The notes beneath the pieces are model-generated. The model ran no database searches, was not told the DNA's origin, and was given only the letters and a program-made list of their open reading frames with translations. Positions 5,031 to 5,399 of a stretch of DNA of 5,399 nucleotides are shown in pieces (within the stretch, counting starts at the first letter, position 1; every line of letters starts with the position of its first letter). Origin of the DNA: Actinomycetota bacterium (GTDB taxonomy: Bacteria; Actinomycetota; Acidimicrobiia; Acidimicrobiales; Microtrichaceae). The DNA lies in assembly GCA_009700815.1 (NCBI GenBank), contig WLLG01000176.1, positions 1 to 5,399 of the forward strand, read 5' to 3'. Made by a program: the position numbers and the translations under genes.

Positions 5031-5399
5031 TACGCAGTCCCCACAAACAGACCCACAACTGCCTGATCCGGTCTTCTTTGCTGAACTAGATAGTGCCAGC
5101 ATTGCGCTCGCTGATCTGGCCCAGTGGGACACTTCGGTGTTCTCGGGTGATGAGTTGTGTTTGGCTGTGACTCAGATTGAACGCACTCGTAGGTTTCTTG
5201 ATGCTGCGTCTGTTCAGGTTCTTGCCGAGTTGGATTCCCGTGGGTTTACCGATTCTGAACACGGCATGCGCACTGGCGCTTGGCTCGCTAGAGAATCAGC
5301 TACATCAAACCTGGGTGCGAAGAGCCGTGTCAGAACAGCAAACAAGCTTCGGATGCATTTCCCCAAAGTCGCAGAAGCGCTTCGGGATGGGCTGATCAG
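5023..5399 (+). CDS. DUF222 (13E12-type) protein, N-terminal part, probable HNH-nuclease family
   Basis: 125 codons are open to the window edge; the 3' part is missing. After a short variable N-terminus, residues about 20-125 look like the DUF222 region: a helical stretch with LAVTQIERTRRFLDAASVQ (47-65) and LAELDSRG (67-74), then HGMRTGAWLARES (80-92) and a basic helix around SRVRTANKLR (101-110) followed by FPKVAEALRDGLI. Family members usually end in an HNH endonuclease domain; it would lie outside the window, so nuclease function is not shown. The cellular role of the family is poorly known. ATG 5023 has no Shine-Dalgarno; TTG 5005 is an alternative start but equally lacks one. It is divergent from frr, and an SOS box overlaps its start, pointing to induction by DNA damage. 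Such genes are often multicopy in actinobacteria. Confidence 0.85.
   Translation, partial: MFDTQSPQTDPQLPDPVFFAELDSASIALADLAQWDTSVFSGDELCLAVTQIERTRRFLDAASVQVLAELDSRGFTDSEHGMRTGAWLARESATSNLGAKSRVRTANKLRMHFPKVAEALRDGLI

Overview
The window reads as chromosomal DNA of a high-GC Gram-positive bacterium. An actinobacterium is likely, and the class Acidimicrobiia is my best guess. This rests on the gene order frr-cdsA-dxr-rseP, an actinobacterial (Rip1-like) site-2 protease, a CdsA with a long acidic N-terminal region, a DUF222/13E12-type gene, and a Gram-positive-type LexA box. The taxonomic call is inference; no rRNA or other marker gene is present.

Layout. Positions 1-4888 hold one cluster transcribed on the minus strand, read from high to low coordinates. 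It runs frr (ribosome recycling factor, 4888-4334), cdsA (CDP-diacylglycerol synthase, 4257-2383), dxr (DXP reductoisomerase, 2324-1137) and rseP (intramembrane site-2 protease, 1140 to the left edge, 3' end missing). The gaps are 76 bp (frr-cdsA) and 58 bp (cdsA-dxr), and dxr and rseP overlap by 4 bp as ATGA. At the right edge a gene on the plus strand starts at 5023 and runs off the window. It encodes the N-terminal part of a DUF222 protein, a family usually associated with an HNH nuclease domain.

How the genes fit together. The minus-strand block is a conserved housekeeping neighbourhood: ribosome recycling after translation termination, phospholipid precursor synthesis (CDP-diacylglycerol), the committed step of the MEP isoprenoid pathway, and a membrane protease that commonly acts in envelope stress signalling. 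A second promoter just before dxr may let dxr-rseP be expressed independently of frr-cdsA.

Most interesting points. (1) A near-perfect LexA/SOS box with a 12-bp perfect palindromic core lies between the divergent frr and DUF222 genes and overlaps the DUF222 start codon, which suggests a leaderless, DNA-damage-controlled gene. (2) CdsA carries a roughly 340-residue acidic, low-complexity cytoplasmic extension with a 15-bp tandem repeat (RADTD units) and repeated short motifs. (3) The site-2 protease has an N-terminal extension, two PDZ-like modules, and an atypical sequence where the family usually has a GP..N motif. (4) pyrH, often found immediately upstream of frr, is absent from that position and replaced by the divergent DUF222 gene.
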